A program made the translations under genes and the position numbers. Shown here in pieces: positions 49,651 through 61,695 of a stretch of DNA of 64,000 nucleotides; position 1 is the first letter of the stretch; each line of letters begins with the position of its first letter. The DNA comes from Rhabdornis inornatus (lineage: Eukaryota; Chordata; Aves; Passeriformes; Rhabdornithidae). The stretch covers positions 1,157,267 to 1,221,266 of the forward strand of contig VWZS01002869.1 in assembly GCA_013397075.1 (NCBI GenBank), written 5' to 3'. The notes under the pieces are model-generated. The model did no database searches, was not told where the DNA came from, and saw only the letters and a program-made list of their open reading frames with translations.

Positions 49651-51821
49651 TTTGCCTGAGAAGTTCTCAGGCTGAAAAGCCAAACTCCAGAATACTTGAG
49701 GACAAGAACTAAGGCAATCACTCCTGCAATTTCATTATAGAAGTGGTGATGTGTGAGGAAAAACTTTGCTGTTTCTTGTATCAGTGTGGGGCCTGCAGGG
49801 TCAGAGAAAAGAACTTAATTAGCAGAGTGATGGTATTTACACGTGATTACACATTGTGCTAAAGTTTGTAATTTATTGTTATTATTTCATTTGGCTTGGG
49901 AATAGAAGGATGGGAGTAGGAATGGGAAAAAACAACGCTGGGAAGTTTTAGCTGGTGTAGTTGAACACTATTAGTTACGTTCCTCAGAGGCTGAATTTTG
50001 GCAGGAATGAACATTGTACTCCTGTGTGAAGCTGGCTTCTCAAGGGTCCAGAAGCAAAGTGCAAGTGAGAAGGTTCTGCCTTCTCCCATTTGGTCCTTGG
50101 CCTTGGGCTGAGGGAATTCTCCTTTTCCTCTCACTCTCCCCAGTTCTTTTCTCCTGAAACACAAGCTGATGGCAGGACAAGAAAGGGAAGGGAAAAAGAA
50201 AGGAAGGGAGGAAAGGAGAGGGGATGATAGGGGAAAGGATAGCTGCAATCATTCATGGTCACTGGATAGCACTGGTCCATTTCTCAATATGTTTGTGCTC
50301 AGTGGGACAAAGTTTAGGGTTGAAAGCCATACTAAACACATAGTAGGAATAACTATTTCTCTCTTATGTTCCAAAAACCTACTACCTACATTTGTTGTTC
50401 CTGGACATCTTGAAACAAACCTTGATCCTCACCCTGTGTGACTGAGCTGACCAGTGCTACAGTTGTGAGTCTGATGGAGCAGCAGCACAGGGAAGAGCTT
50501 TAAACATTCATATTGTCTGAATCAACATCACCTCCTTGTCTGAATCTTTGATTCATCCTGCATGCATAAATTATCTTTTGTCTCTGTTTAATACTGAGTT
50601 CTTTATTCACGGCTAAGCGATAATTTAATCTGGAAGCTTTTTCATTTTTCAGGAATGACTATTAAACAGTGTCTAAAAGCAATTATATACAGATGTAAGG
50701 CAAAATAAGACTGTTGACATGACTTCAGTGAGCACACACAAAAAAAAATTCATTTGGGCTAGCAACTACAATCTTTCTGAAAGCTTTGTATCTCTTTGGC
50801 CCTGCCAAACTTGTTAGCTATCATATGGCTATCATATTTGGCTTTTGGAATTTGGAAGAGACTGAGGGACCTTCTGCAGCAGGTGTTTTATAGCTCTCTG
50901 AAGGACGTCATATCAAATCCTCTACCATGCTACACATATATTGCAGATGTTCCAGTGTTTAACCCTGTGCTTTTCAACAGATTTGCATTGGACTCAGAAA
51001 GTAGGGGCATTTGTTTAGACAACTAGATATTAGTAAAATCTCTTGTTTCCTATGAATAACATGTCAAGTTCAGTAGTGGTGAATAACATGTCCCTTGGGA
51101 AAAAAAAATTGAATTATCATTCTGTTCTGATATTCTTTCTTGTTCCAGTCTGAAAGAATACATCATGCTGATTCTTACAAGAAAATACATTTCTTGACAG
51201 GTATATACCCACTGTCTCACTCCTGGCTGATGATTTGTAATCTCCTTAAATCAGTGGTTTATTTTGGATTTGATGGAAGCAAGGGTGTTATGTCTACAGA
51301 GAAGGGCAATCATGAGAGGAGAATAACTACTGAAATGCCACCTCCTCACTTGTGGAAACTTACAAAATCTCATTCAGAGAAGAGAGACAAACACATCTTG
51401 AAGTTCCAAATTCTTTGTCTACCCACCACTCAGAGCTGCACATACTTCACAAATCTCCACCCCAAAGTCCAGCCCCAAGAGCAAAGCTGCACTGAGGCAC
51501 AAGGAGCTGCCCATGGAATTAACTTTACCCAAAGCTGATGTTACTCATCTGCTTTATTTCCCTTTCATATTTTCTATCCCCTTCGGGTGATTGAATATTA
51601 TCACTGCTTCCCAAACACAGGTGAACTGAAAGTCATGCTCAAAAATATATATCTTTTATCTCTTTTAAATGAAAGCATAGACTTTGCATCTCTGTGATAA
51701 AACTAAGGTAAGGATATGACTACATTTACAAGCAATGAAACTGAAAGTAAATGTGAAAGATTTATTTAAGGGGATATATACTGCTCTAGAGAAAGAAAGT
51801 ATGATGGTGGTTCTTTTAACT

Positions 51822-51901
51822 AATGTGATAAACATATAATTACTGTGATTCATGTATCATTAATGTGATTTTCATATCACTAATACGATAAGATTGCAAG
51901 A
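51822..51901 (+). repeat. Degenerate 20-bp tandem repeat, three to four copies
   Basis: Units start at 51822 (AATGTGATAAACATATAATT), 51842 (ACTGTGATTCATGTATCATT), 51862 (AATGTGATTTTCATATCACT) and 51882 (AATACGATAAG, fading). The core TGTGAT recurs at constant spacing. Confidence 0.75.
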
Positions 51902-54900
51902 ACTAAGGAAGAAAGGTGCCTAGACAAGAAACCATCCAGGTCTAAGTGACTTCAAAGATGACCTGATGGGTAACATGAGTAAAGACCACCTAACTTGATT
52001 TTGCAGAAGAACAAAAAGCTTGGCAACTATATTTAAAAGATAAATAGTTCTGATAATTTGGAATCACTGTGATGGAATCCAAAAAGGACATGATGCTTTG
52101 GAAACAAAATTTCTTTGTGGTTTCTGCCTGGTCTTGATGAGCCTCTTTTCCTCCCTGTCTCTCTTTGTTGTTCATGTTGTGCCAGCTCTTCCTGTTTCTT
52201 TCCAGTCTTTTACTGCATGTCCATTCTGTAATATAAAACCTTGGCAGACATACACGGCTGTAATCGCAAAATGTTAGCTACCTGAGCTGCTTTACTTCTC
52301 CTTCTGCTCATAATTTTTCCAGATATATATTGAAAACTTACTTCTCCTGTTTCCTTAGTTGCAATAGAGCATACAATTGCTGAGAGAGATGGCAGGTTCT
52401 TCTCCAAATAGTAATTTAATCATCAGGAACTAATGTAATTTTAAACTTGGTTTTGAAATGTGTGCTTTGTGGTACTCTAGTTTTGAAGCAGAACTTCAAA
52501 ATAAGTGGTCACAAGATGGTTCAATTTAATAGATAGGGACAAATTGAGATAGTTTTGAAACTAAGCTCCCTGATTTTGAAAGAAGTAGTGATAAATTCAT
52601 AGGACTTATCTATAACTGCATAAAGTTCAATAACTTGAATGCAGAGAAAGTTTGTAATCTGCCGAAAATAGAAGAAACAGCTTCAAATCTACTGCATGAA
52701 TAGGAAAAAGTGAGCAACATAGACTATTTTAGCCTGCTAAACTACTTCTCTGTAGTTCAGACAGCAGTGGGACAACATTAGGAATGACTGAAATCAAAAT
52801 GATTCAAAGCTCACAGAGGACTTGAAAGAAAATTACAAAAGGCATTGAGATATAGAAAGTCAGAGAGGACAGAGAAAGAAAGTGTGGATCCACTTGTATG
52901 GAAAGGAGGAGGTACTTGCAAAATGCCAGGCTGGTATGAACCCAAAATGAAGGGTTGGATCCAATAAAGGACATGGGCTGTGCAAGAGTCAGCACTCTGT
53001 CAGGAATGCCCTTGCAGTTGATTGTTATGCATTGACTGAAGAGATACAAGCACTCCAACTGGGATTTGTAGCACTGGAAGAGTTAAGGCATCTCTGAGAC
53101 TTAACAGAGAGTGCCAAAGAGTGGTCTCAAATGTTATTTATCTCTTGGATTTAAGCACTCTGTTAAGGGCTACAGGAAGTGCCCCAGTGAGACCTGTGCC
53201 CATTCTGTGCTTTGTACATACATCATGTATTGGGATGCAGATGACAGGCTCATGGCTTCCTTAGTAAAGATGGGGAGGAGGAATATATGGAAAAAGGCAA
53301 CAATCAGTTCTGAAAAATTATGTGTTAACTAAAGCAATTGACAAAGAAGTGGAAGACACACTCCTCGGCTTATGTAAATCCAAACTTCCAGCTGCTAGGT
53401 AAATCCTGCAGACTATGTGATCAGTGCATTTTGGAGCAAGTGGAATGAAGAAACAACTCAGCCTCTGCCTTAGACAGCCACAGAGCTGCTAATGCAAAAT
53501 TCATGATTTCAGAAAAGGTGTCAGACCTGAGCCCAGGGCCCAGCAAGTAAAGGACACAGATGGAGTTAACATCATCTCATCTTTCAGTTCTTGTGTATTT
53601 TGTGCTATCCAGTGTAGCAGGATAAAAAAGCTGAAATAATTTTGATGTGAGGACCATCTAAATGCAGGCTTATATAGAGAGTCTGTGCTTGTATTTTCTC
53701 TATCCCTCAAAATCAGTAAAGCAGATAAGCTTCCATCTGGTTTCTTTTCCCCTCATTATTGATATCAGCACTTGCTAGGACACTCCTGCAATTTGCAAAA
53801 TTTTTTGAGTTTCTTCAGGGTGATATTAAAACAAAGATGACACAACATCTTTATAATTTCCACATGAGTGAGGAAATTAATACCTCCTGCTATACACTTC
53901 AGAAGCAATCTGTGCAGTGCACACTTTCTGGATACAGATTTGGGCTCTTTCTCTTCTGGCAATGCTTGAGTTCCTCTGTAACCTTCAGCTTCCAAAAGGT
54001 GCCTGCAGTGTGACCATGATGTTTGAACTTCTTCTTTCTACCAAGGTCTTGAGGGATTCATCGTCACTGGGCCAGTTTTACAAATTAAAAATTCCTGCAT
54101 CTCTAATGACTGGTTCATCTGCAAAATCTTTTAATCTAATTTACAAATGTTTCAAAGTAACAGAAGTCCCATTCTTTGAGGCAAAAAAAGGAACAGCAGG
54201 TCTACCAGCCATCTGTTTCTTGAATAGTTTGAATGGAAGCAGAGCATTTACCTTCCTCAGTCTTAAATCTTAAAGCCTCAGGGTTCAGATGGAGAAAACC
54301 CAATACATTTTCTAAGACATCTTACTTGTCATGTATTTATAAATTCAGGCTTGGGGTTCAAGAACATGACATCTACTTTAAAATCTCTCCCTCTTGCTTT
54401 CCATGCAGCTTCAAATTGATGGAGTACTTTAAATTGACAGGCAGTAGTGCTACTTTCTAGTGAAAATGCAAACAAAACAATGCCTTTAAAAAGCCCAGTT
54501 CTTCTTTAAAACTCTGTTATGATGATTTTGTTGAGAAATCTCTAATGGACTCAGTTCAGGCATGCCACAAGTTGAGCCCATGGAGGATAACATAATAATA
54601 CTTACGATGTTTATTGCATCTCACAAAATGTCCTGTTGTCACTCATGAGGATACATACTAAGATGCTAATCCTAAAATCCAAATTGATTTTTTTTGGCAA
54701 TTGTTTTTGCTGTGATATCAAGTGGCTTGGCTTAATGTGCAAGTATCATTGCTCATCAGTCATTGCTCATGTTTGCAAAGCCCACAGACTTAGTCATGCA
54801 GACATTTATATTATATCACCTAAATTAATGCAGGGCCTAGGCACCTCCATATCCCCGCTAGTCTCAAATCCAGGGGTCACTGTTCTATTATAGCACTTCT

Positions 54901-57175
54901 GGCAATGCCCTCAAGGCCAAGGTTCCATAGAAACAAATGCAACAGGAAGAGTTAACCTTATTATAAACATATTAATGTCACAAGCATTAGCAGACAAAGT
55001 AAAAAAAATAATTATGGCATTCATGAAACAGAGCTGAGCAATGACCTCATGCTGCTCACCAGCCTGTTGGCATGTGTTAGCTGCGCTGTTAGGCTGATGT
55101 CACTTCTAATGCAACAACTAAAACCACATTCCTGGGTATATGTTTGCCTAGATATTGCCCCTCTTCCCCTATTTCTTATACAGCAGCAAGATGCTCAGCA
55201 TAGGCAGCACAGTAAGCACCAGAACTGTCTAAGCCTGTTAAACAGAAACACATGAGAGAGAAAAGTCAAACATTACCCATTCTTCATGGGTCTTTTCTGT
55301 CTCTTCCCACCCACTCCATCACCCAGCCTGCATCTCAGAGGTCTCAAAGCCTGGCTCTGCACTCATCTGCTCCAAAAACTGCAGTGATAACAAGCTTCAG
55401 AGGGACAAGATGGCATAAGATGACACATCTGCTAGCTGTCTTCTTCCTATCTAGTTTCTGGCTAGACTGGACACATAAGAAGGAAACACCATTCAGTGTA
55501 TTCTGTGTCACCTAGATATCCTCAAACTGTGTCCCTGACACTGTTTAGTTTACTAGTACAGAAGTGGTGTTGTCCTGTTCAAGACATCTCCAGGAGAACA
55601 GTGTTAGCAAACAGGGCTTTCAGTGTTGGCTGGACATCCTGCTTCTTCTCTGCAGAGATGCAGCCACCTCCACAGTCTAGCCTGCCTGCTCTGGAGGAGG
55701 GAAAAATACTTTCGAGGACATTTAGAAATGCATGCAGCCTGCCAGAGCTGCCAATGTGGAACGGCACCATCTCTGACAGAAAACAAACATTGCTCTCCCA
55801 TGTCTGAGAAAAAAAGTCTTCATGGGTTTCTCCTGGAAGAATGCTAGAGGATGGCTTTGGCAGGGGGATGTGCCTGCAAACAGACTCCTTCTGCAATGAG
55901 GGTGAAAAACAGAAACAGGCCTTGAGGTGCTGCAGGGAGCCTAGAGAACTTGTTCTGTCCTTAGGGCATTCTCATTAGACAGTTGTGTGTTGTTCTAACC
56001 ACATCATCTGGCTGAGCTGCCTGGACTGAATTGCTAAGAGGCAAAATACACATTTATTCCAGGAGTTTTCTGAGAAAGGTTATACCCAGGAAAGTTTCAT
56101 CTGGTGCTGTGAAGCTTTTCAGAACCCTGGCAGTCAAGGCCAAATCCCAAATTTCTGAGTTTTTTTATGGTGGTCTGAGAGCAACAGTCCCCGTGTTATG
56201 CTGCTTTGGGAAGACTACAGAGAGCACAGGATTGCTATTCTTTGGGTGCTGATTGTAAGGGTCTAAATTTGCCCAAGTTCTTTGTGAGGAAAAGGAAAAT
56301 TATTTTTCCTGGATATGAGCAATGGTAACTGGCTTTTGTTGGGTAGCAAACATGTTTTGTTTCAGATTGGTTGTACTGCCCAAAGTATTCCCTTCTCCTG
56401 ATTTCATCTGTGTCAGCCAAAGAGATGCACCCTGTGCTCTCCTGCAGCTCTTCTGAATCTGGAGCAACCGAAAAGAGGGGAGCATACAGGCATTCTGACA
56501 AAAGCCAGAGGCTGAGGGAAGCCATGGCTCACTGTGGAGTGGCAGAAAGGTCCTACCGCATGCCAGCATTTCGGCAGGCTGGGCCCACAAGAATGGGTTC
56601 AGGTCAGTGACCCAAGTAGGGCTGTGAGGTATATCCCAGTAAAAACCCTGGGGAACATTATGGAAAGCTGTTAGGCTGGAGGGCTGGTTGTTAATTTTTA
56701 CCTCCCATTTTGCTATTAGACCCTAGTGGATAAAGGCATGAGGCAGGAGAGTGACATGGTCAGCAGCTGCACATAGAGCATAGGGGGAATATGAGGTACA
56801 AGCATCACATGGGAGAGATGGGGAGCATGGGACAGGTATGATGCTCCAATTTTGGGTTCCGTCCCTGTGAGAGCTCTGCAGCATACACAGTGCTCTTCCC
56901 AGGAAAACTGTTCAACTGAATAGTTTCCTTTTTAGAAATGGTTGTTGGAGATGCTATTGGTGCTGCTCATCATTCCTACTATAGTTAAAGCACTTGTGCA
57001 GGAAGTGTATTTCTTGTTGAAGATAGTACAGCTAAGGAGAAACTGTACTTTTAAAGCATGTTCCCATGGGTGTGGTGGTACCCATTAAAATTGGGCAGTT
57101 GGTAATAAAGTTCTGCATAAAAAGAGGTAATAAGGAAGGCAAGAATAAGTTGTTTCTTATTTCTTTGCAATTTTT

Positions 57176-57224
57176 AAAAGAAAGAAAAAGAGGGAAAGAG
57201 GGAAAGAGGGAAAGAGGGAAAGAG

Positions 57225-57271
<47 letters not shown>

Positions 57272-57388
57272 GAAAAAGAAAGAAAGAGAAAAAGAAAAAG
57301 AAAAAGAAAAAGAAAAAAGAAAAAGAAAAAGAAAAAGAAAAAGAAAAAGAAAAAGAAAAAGAAAAAGAAAAAGAAAAAGAAAAAGAAA
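57176..57388 (+). repeat. 213-nt uninterrupted polypurine microsatellite (GGGAAAGA / AAAG / AAAAAG)
   Basis: Every base from 57176 to 57388 is A or G. Three sub-arrays follow one another: about four GGGAAAGA octamers near 57190-57222, then AAAG tetramers to about 57270, then AAAAAG hexamers to the end with a few mixed units. It has long stop-free frames on both strands (KERKKERKKE and FFFFLFLFLF types), which are artefacts. Mirror-symmetric purine runs of this length can adopt triplex (H-DNA) structure. Confidence 0.98.
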
Positions 57389-60300
57389 CAGAGAAAGCAA
57401 GCTTCCTCAGATTGTTGTTTTCTTGACATATGAGGCAAAATGTTCAGTAGTCTGTTAGGGAAAAAAGTAATTCTGGCAAGATAATTCATTCTAGATTTAC
57501 AGAATTTTGTTTAGAAAAGATTGAAAATAATAGCAAAAGACAAGAGAAATATTAAATTTTTCTGTCAAAAAAAGAGTTTTGATTCTTTGATTTGAAATCA
57601 CCTGTTCAGTCTAGAATTTCTTTTAGGATTAATAATGTAAAGTGGTCAGATTTTATAGCTTAATGAAAAGCTTTCTTCAACCTGAAATCTCCTCTTCTAT
57701 GAAATTACCATCAAATAATAATAAAAAGTATCATTCACATATATTCATCCATCCATCCATCTAACTGCCAAAAGAGCATCCTTTTTTCCACTTCCCTTAC
57801 TGCTTTCACTCTCTATCGTCTGATATTTATTATTCTTTAATTGTGCTGCCATTCATCCAAGCCAGGGTTGAACTGTGCTAGTTGCTGCATTATTAGATAG
57901 CAAAATCTTTAAATTAACAGTTTCACTAAAGAAACCTTTTAGATTAAAGACATAAATAAAAAGGTTTTAATCGAATATTTATCCAGTGCAGTCAACCAGA
58001 AAGAAATGGTTGCCATGGCAGCTAGAATTTCCCTGTATAAATGTTAGGAGCTGTGATAGTTCACTGGTCAAGCAACAAGGTTAGGAACCCTTGCTGTTTC
58101 TTCAGCTGTAGAAATGTATCATCGGTCTCTCTCTCTGACTTTTTTATTTCTTCAGCTGCCAACAAATTTACGTGTGAGTTTTTTTATGTTGCTAAAGTCT
58201 GCTACAGAACATAAACTTTTTGTCCCTCTGTATTGATCCCTTGTTGTCATTCACACAAATTATATCCACACTAAATGTATTTTGCAAATCATGCTTTTAG
58301 CATCATGTCCCATTAGGGAGCTAAGGATGTGCTTAGTCTGAGCATTTTGCTTTATGGCTGTCATAGGTCTCAGCTAGAAGTAAAACTAAGCTTCTCTACT
58401 GGTTACTGTAAGAAAGCAGAGATCAAAATGCAGATTTGTATCACCTTGGCATTTGTGGCATCACACTGTATTATATCACCACTGCATTACTGTGTGATTT
58501 TTTTCCCTTGTGGCAAAGACAATGAGAATTGCAGTTCCATGTTTCTTTTGTAAGGTTGCCATATCTTTAGAGAGAAGTATGTTATCTCAAGTGGTGCCTA
58601 ATTCACATAGAATGTCAACTATTTCACACGGAAGGGACAACATCACTTTATATCTCTGGACTCCCAGCAGCTTATATCTTTCTGAATAATTGAGGGCTGC
58701 AGGAATGTTTAGGGATGTATCTCATATTTGGACTCACCTGAAGGGTTGTACAGTGATTGGGAACAGGCTTTGGAGCCCTTGGAGTTCAGCAGGATGTAGA
58801 TTTATTTTGAGTTCCAAAAGTCCTCTTTACTCCTATTTACTTGTTTGGATGCTGTCAATCTAATTTATGTGCAGGTATGTTCAAGGAAACAGCGAGGTTT
58901 ACTGAGTCACTCCTGCTGAATAGAAACTCTGCAGGAGGAAGTGGAGAGCACTTACCCACAAATGTTCCAAAGCAGAACTTACTAAAGCCATGGTTGAGTT
59001 ACTCTGGGTGGGGCTTCTTCCTTCGAATAATGACCTTCCTACAAGGAAATATAATTCTTACAAAATTACTTAAGGAAAATATTTTTTTTTAAATTTGGCA
59101 GGCGAAATGACTCATTCAAAAGGGTCATTATTCAAAGCATAGAACAAAAGCTGGCAAAATTACTCTTATTCTTTTTCTGTGATAATGTAACTCCTGGAAA
59201 TCCTGGTCCTGAAGCAGAAGCTTGATGCCAGTGCTGGACAATTAAAGAATGAAAATGATTGGCAATTCCCAAAGGAGCTCAGTTTTAATATATGAAAACA
59301 GTGGTTTATCCAATTCTCTTGAAACTCTGTATTATAAAGGTTACCTGGTAGGAAAATGAGGAAAATAACAGAGTTCAATAAGGTTTTTCTACTCTCCATT
59401 TTCCTCTGTTGAGAAGAGCAGGCAGGAAAAGCCATCAGCACAGGTGACATTGGTAGCAGCACGGCAGGATTGTGGAAAACTGACCCTTGTTGTGAAAGGA
59501 TAATCATGGTGCTGCCTGCACTTAGGAGGTGACAAGCTTTTGGATATCCAGAGAGAGAGGGATGACACTTTCATGCAACTCTCTGGTGGCTGGTCATCTC
59601 CTTTGAAGATGGCCCGGAGAAGAAAGAAGCAGACACAGTGGCACCAACTTGTTCTGGCAGGAGGGACGATTGTGTAATTTTGCTGCTGTGAAGTGTATTT
59701 TGACGGGTATGAAATGTATTTGTTTACAGAAACAGAATTACAGCTATGACTTCTGATACATCCTAAAGCCATTCCGTGCAGAGAGATATCATTTTATATA
59801 TATATACAAATTTATTCCACCTATTCCTCCACAACTGAGGAGATTTGTACAGAAGTTTTCTCTCACTTTGGTTTGTTGTCAGATGTGATGCACACATTTG
59901 GCTTGTTGGACAAAGCAGCCATTCCACACTTTACCATCTGCTGGTCATCTTAGTACCTGACACAATCATCCTCTTTCCCTGTCCCCCTTTCCTGGTTACC
60001 CTCACCTCTCTCTTTTTTCTATTATGCTCAGTTTTCCATCCTTCTACCTCATTTTCCTTTCTATTTGCTTTGGCCCCAGCTTGTCCCCAAGCCTTGGATA
60101 ATACCTCCCTCCACCCATTCTTCTCTTCTTAATCTCTGTGGTTCATGTAGTAATCCTTACTGCCAGAGCAGTTGTTCTTACACTGACTTTTCTAATTTCA
60201 TGGCTATTTCTCCTCCTTGTGCTGTGTCTGGAACCACCACTCCTCTTCTGAAAACATCTGCAGCCTTTTTATAACTCTCTGACACAGAGCATAAAGGTTG

Positions 60301-61286
60301 AAAGGCCATCAGAGTGAATTTGCAGGCCAGAGGATTTGATCAGGAAGTAGGTAGGTGCTAACAAAGATTAAAATGTAACAAATGCAAACATGGCCACAGG
60401 ATTCCCAGGAATGCGCTACAGCTTCAAAGCAAGAGGAAGAAGTGGGTACGTATACGTTTACATCTGGCCAGTGCAAGTCATGGCATGGGAGTGCTCCTGC
60501 ATTTTTCACCAACACTAAAAGTTTTGTGTATTTTGTGCAAACATAAGTAGCCCTTTCTCTTATCTCCCACAGAACAGGCGGCTGTGTCCTAGTTTGGTGG
60601 TATGTATCTGAAGTCACGACATTCTTCTTTCCTTTTTACACTTACACACCTTCCTGTTCCCTCAGGATGATATGCACTCTTTGTACTTGGACATGAAGCC
60701 TTCAGCCCACAGGAAATACAATGAAGTGCAGAATACAAAGTGCACATCCCTGAGGGTAACATGGAGTACTACAAACATATCAGGTTTTTATTCTCTTCTG
60801 TGTCTTCCATAAACTATTGTTAAACGCAGGATCTGAGTTCTTGCCCTCCAAGTGCACTGTTGCTTCTTCCCAAAGGTCTAAATAAATGCCACAGCAACCA
60901 AGATAAACATCTTCCCATGACAGAGGAAGTAGAACGTCCCTTTGTAAGAGTAAGCCTCTCCCTCTGTGGGAGACAAAATTTTACACCTTGCTTTGTCTGA
61001 GGCTGAGAAACAAATAGTCACGGAATGGGAGCACTAAGGAAGACTTCACTGCCTTCTCCTCTAACAGCTATATACATTACCCCAACCTTTTTTCCCTAAC
61101 ATAAACACAGCTGTGAGCATATTAGCTTGAAGCTGCACAAACCAAAACAGATTAAGAGCAAGAATAAACATGGCATTTAACATGTTGCTAGAAGATACCT
61201 AGATGCAACAGTGATTAAGGTGTTGTAAGAATCTACAGGCAGGAAAACACATACTTGGTGCCTGTGAGTCATTATTTATAAACATT
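57389..61286. other. Non-coding DNA, about 3.9 kb
   Basis: Holds an ATCC microsatellite of four units near 57746-57761, a TATATATATATA run near 59795-59806, and an 11-base inverted pair GAATAATGACC at 59025 and 59123. The largest frames are 127 and 113 codons on minus (59389-59772 and 59166-59507) and overlap each other. Confidence 0.55.
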
Positions 61287-61695
61287 TGAGTCACAAAAGC
61301 ATTGAATCCTTTACGTTTGCAAGGACCTTTAAGATCACTGAGTGCAGCTATTACCCAACACTGCCAAGGCCATCACTAAGCCATGTCCCCAAGTGCCACA
61401 TCTACATATCTTGCCATTTCCCCAAGTGCCACCTCTACACATCTTTTAAATACCTCCAGGCATGATGACTCAACCACTCCCCTGGGCAACCAGTTCCAGG
61501 GCTTGACAACTCTCTTGGTAAAGAAATTTTTCTTAATATGCAAAATAAACCTCTCCTGGTGAAATGAAGTCATTTCCTCTTGTCCTATTGCTTGGGAGGA
61601 GAGACTGACCTCCACTTCACTGCAACCGTCTGTCAGGTAGTTGTGGAGAGGTATAAGGTCTCTCATAAGCCTTCTTTTCTCCGGACAAACACTTC
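61287..61695 (-). mobile_element. CR1 LINE 3'-end copy with internal tandem duplication
   Basis: The minus strand gives the C-terminus of CR1 ORF2 (LIPLHNYLTDGCSEVEVSLS, then IKKNFFTKRVVKPWNWLPRG, VVESSCLEVFKRC) and its tail, ending with TGATCTTAAAGGTCCTT near 61321-61337 and a degraded octamer end. A 26-base segment is repeated with a 33-base period at 61387-61445, giving VEVALGEM and VDVALGDM in tandem in translation. The left-hand copy elements are otherwise colinear. Confidence 0.93.
61387..61445. repeat. 33-bp tandem duplication inside the CR1
   Basis: CCCCAAGTGCCACATCTACA starts at 61387 and CCCCAAGTGCCACCTCTACA at 61420; the copies differ by two substitutions over 26 bases. The repeat keeps the reading frame (11 codons). 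Confidence 0.9.

Larger units (their letters stand above)
48737..57175. other. Non-coding DNA, about 8.4 kb
   Basis: Apart from the two small tandem repeats noted separately, a purine-rich GGGAAAGG-type stretch at about 50178-50238 is the only low-complexity feature. TGAATAACATGTC is repeated at 51053 and 51080. Frames reach 132 codons (51140-51538 plus), without a known domain. No claudin exon 1b is seen on the minus strand. Confidence 0.55.

Noticed and set aside
57032..57489. Frames of 110-130 codons on both strands (poly-Lys/Arg/Glu and poly-Phe/Leu)
   Set aside because: They are translations of the polypurine microsatellite.
58605..58670. Possible CR1 tail in minus orientation (ATAGAATGTC followed by GGAAGGGACAACATCA)
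   Set aside because: Only two short matches, and the following sequence does not continue the CR1 order.
59025..59133. Inverted GAATAATGACC pair about 100 bases apart, as possible terminal repeats of a small DNA transposon
   Set aside because: Eleven bases only, no target-site duplication and no internal structure; chance is likely in AT-rich DNA.
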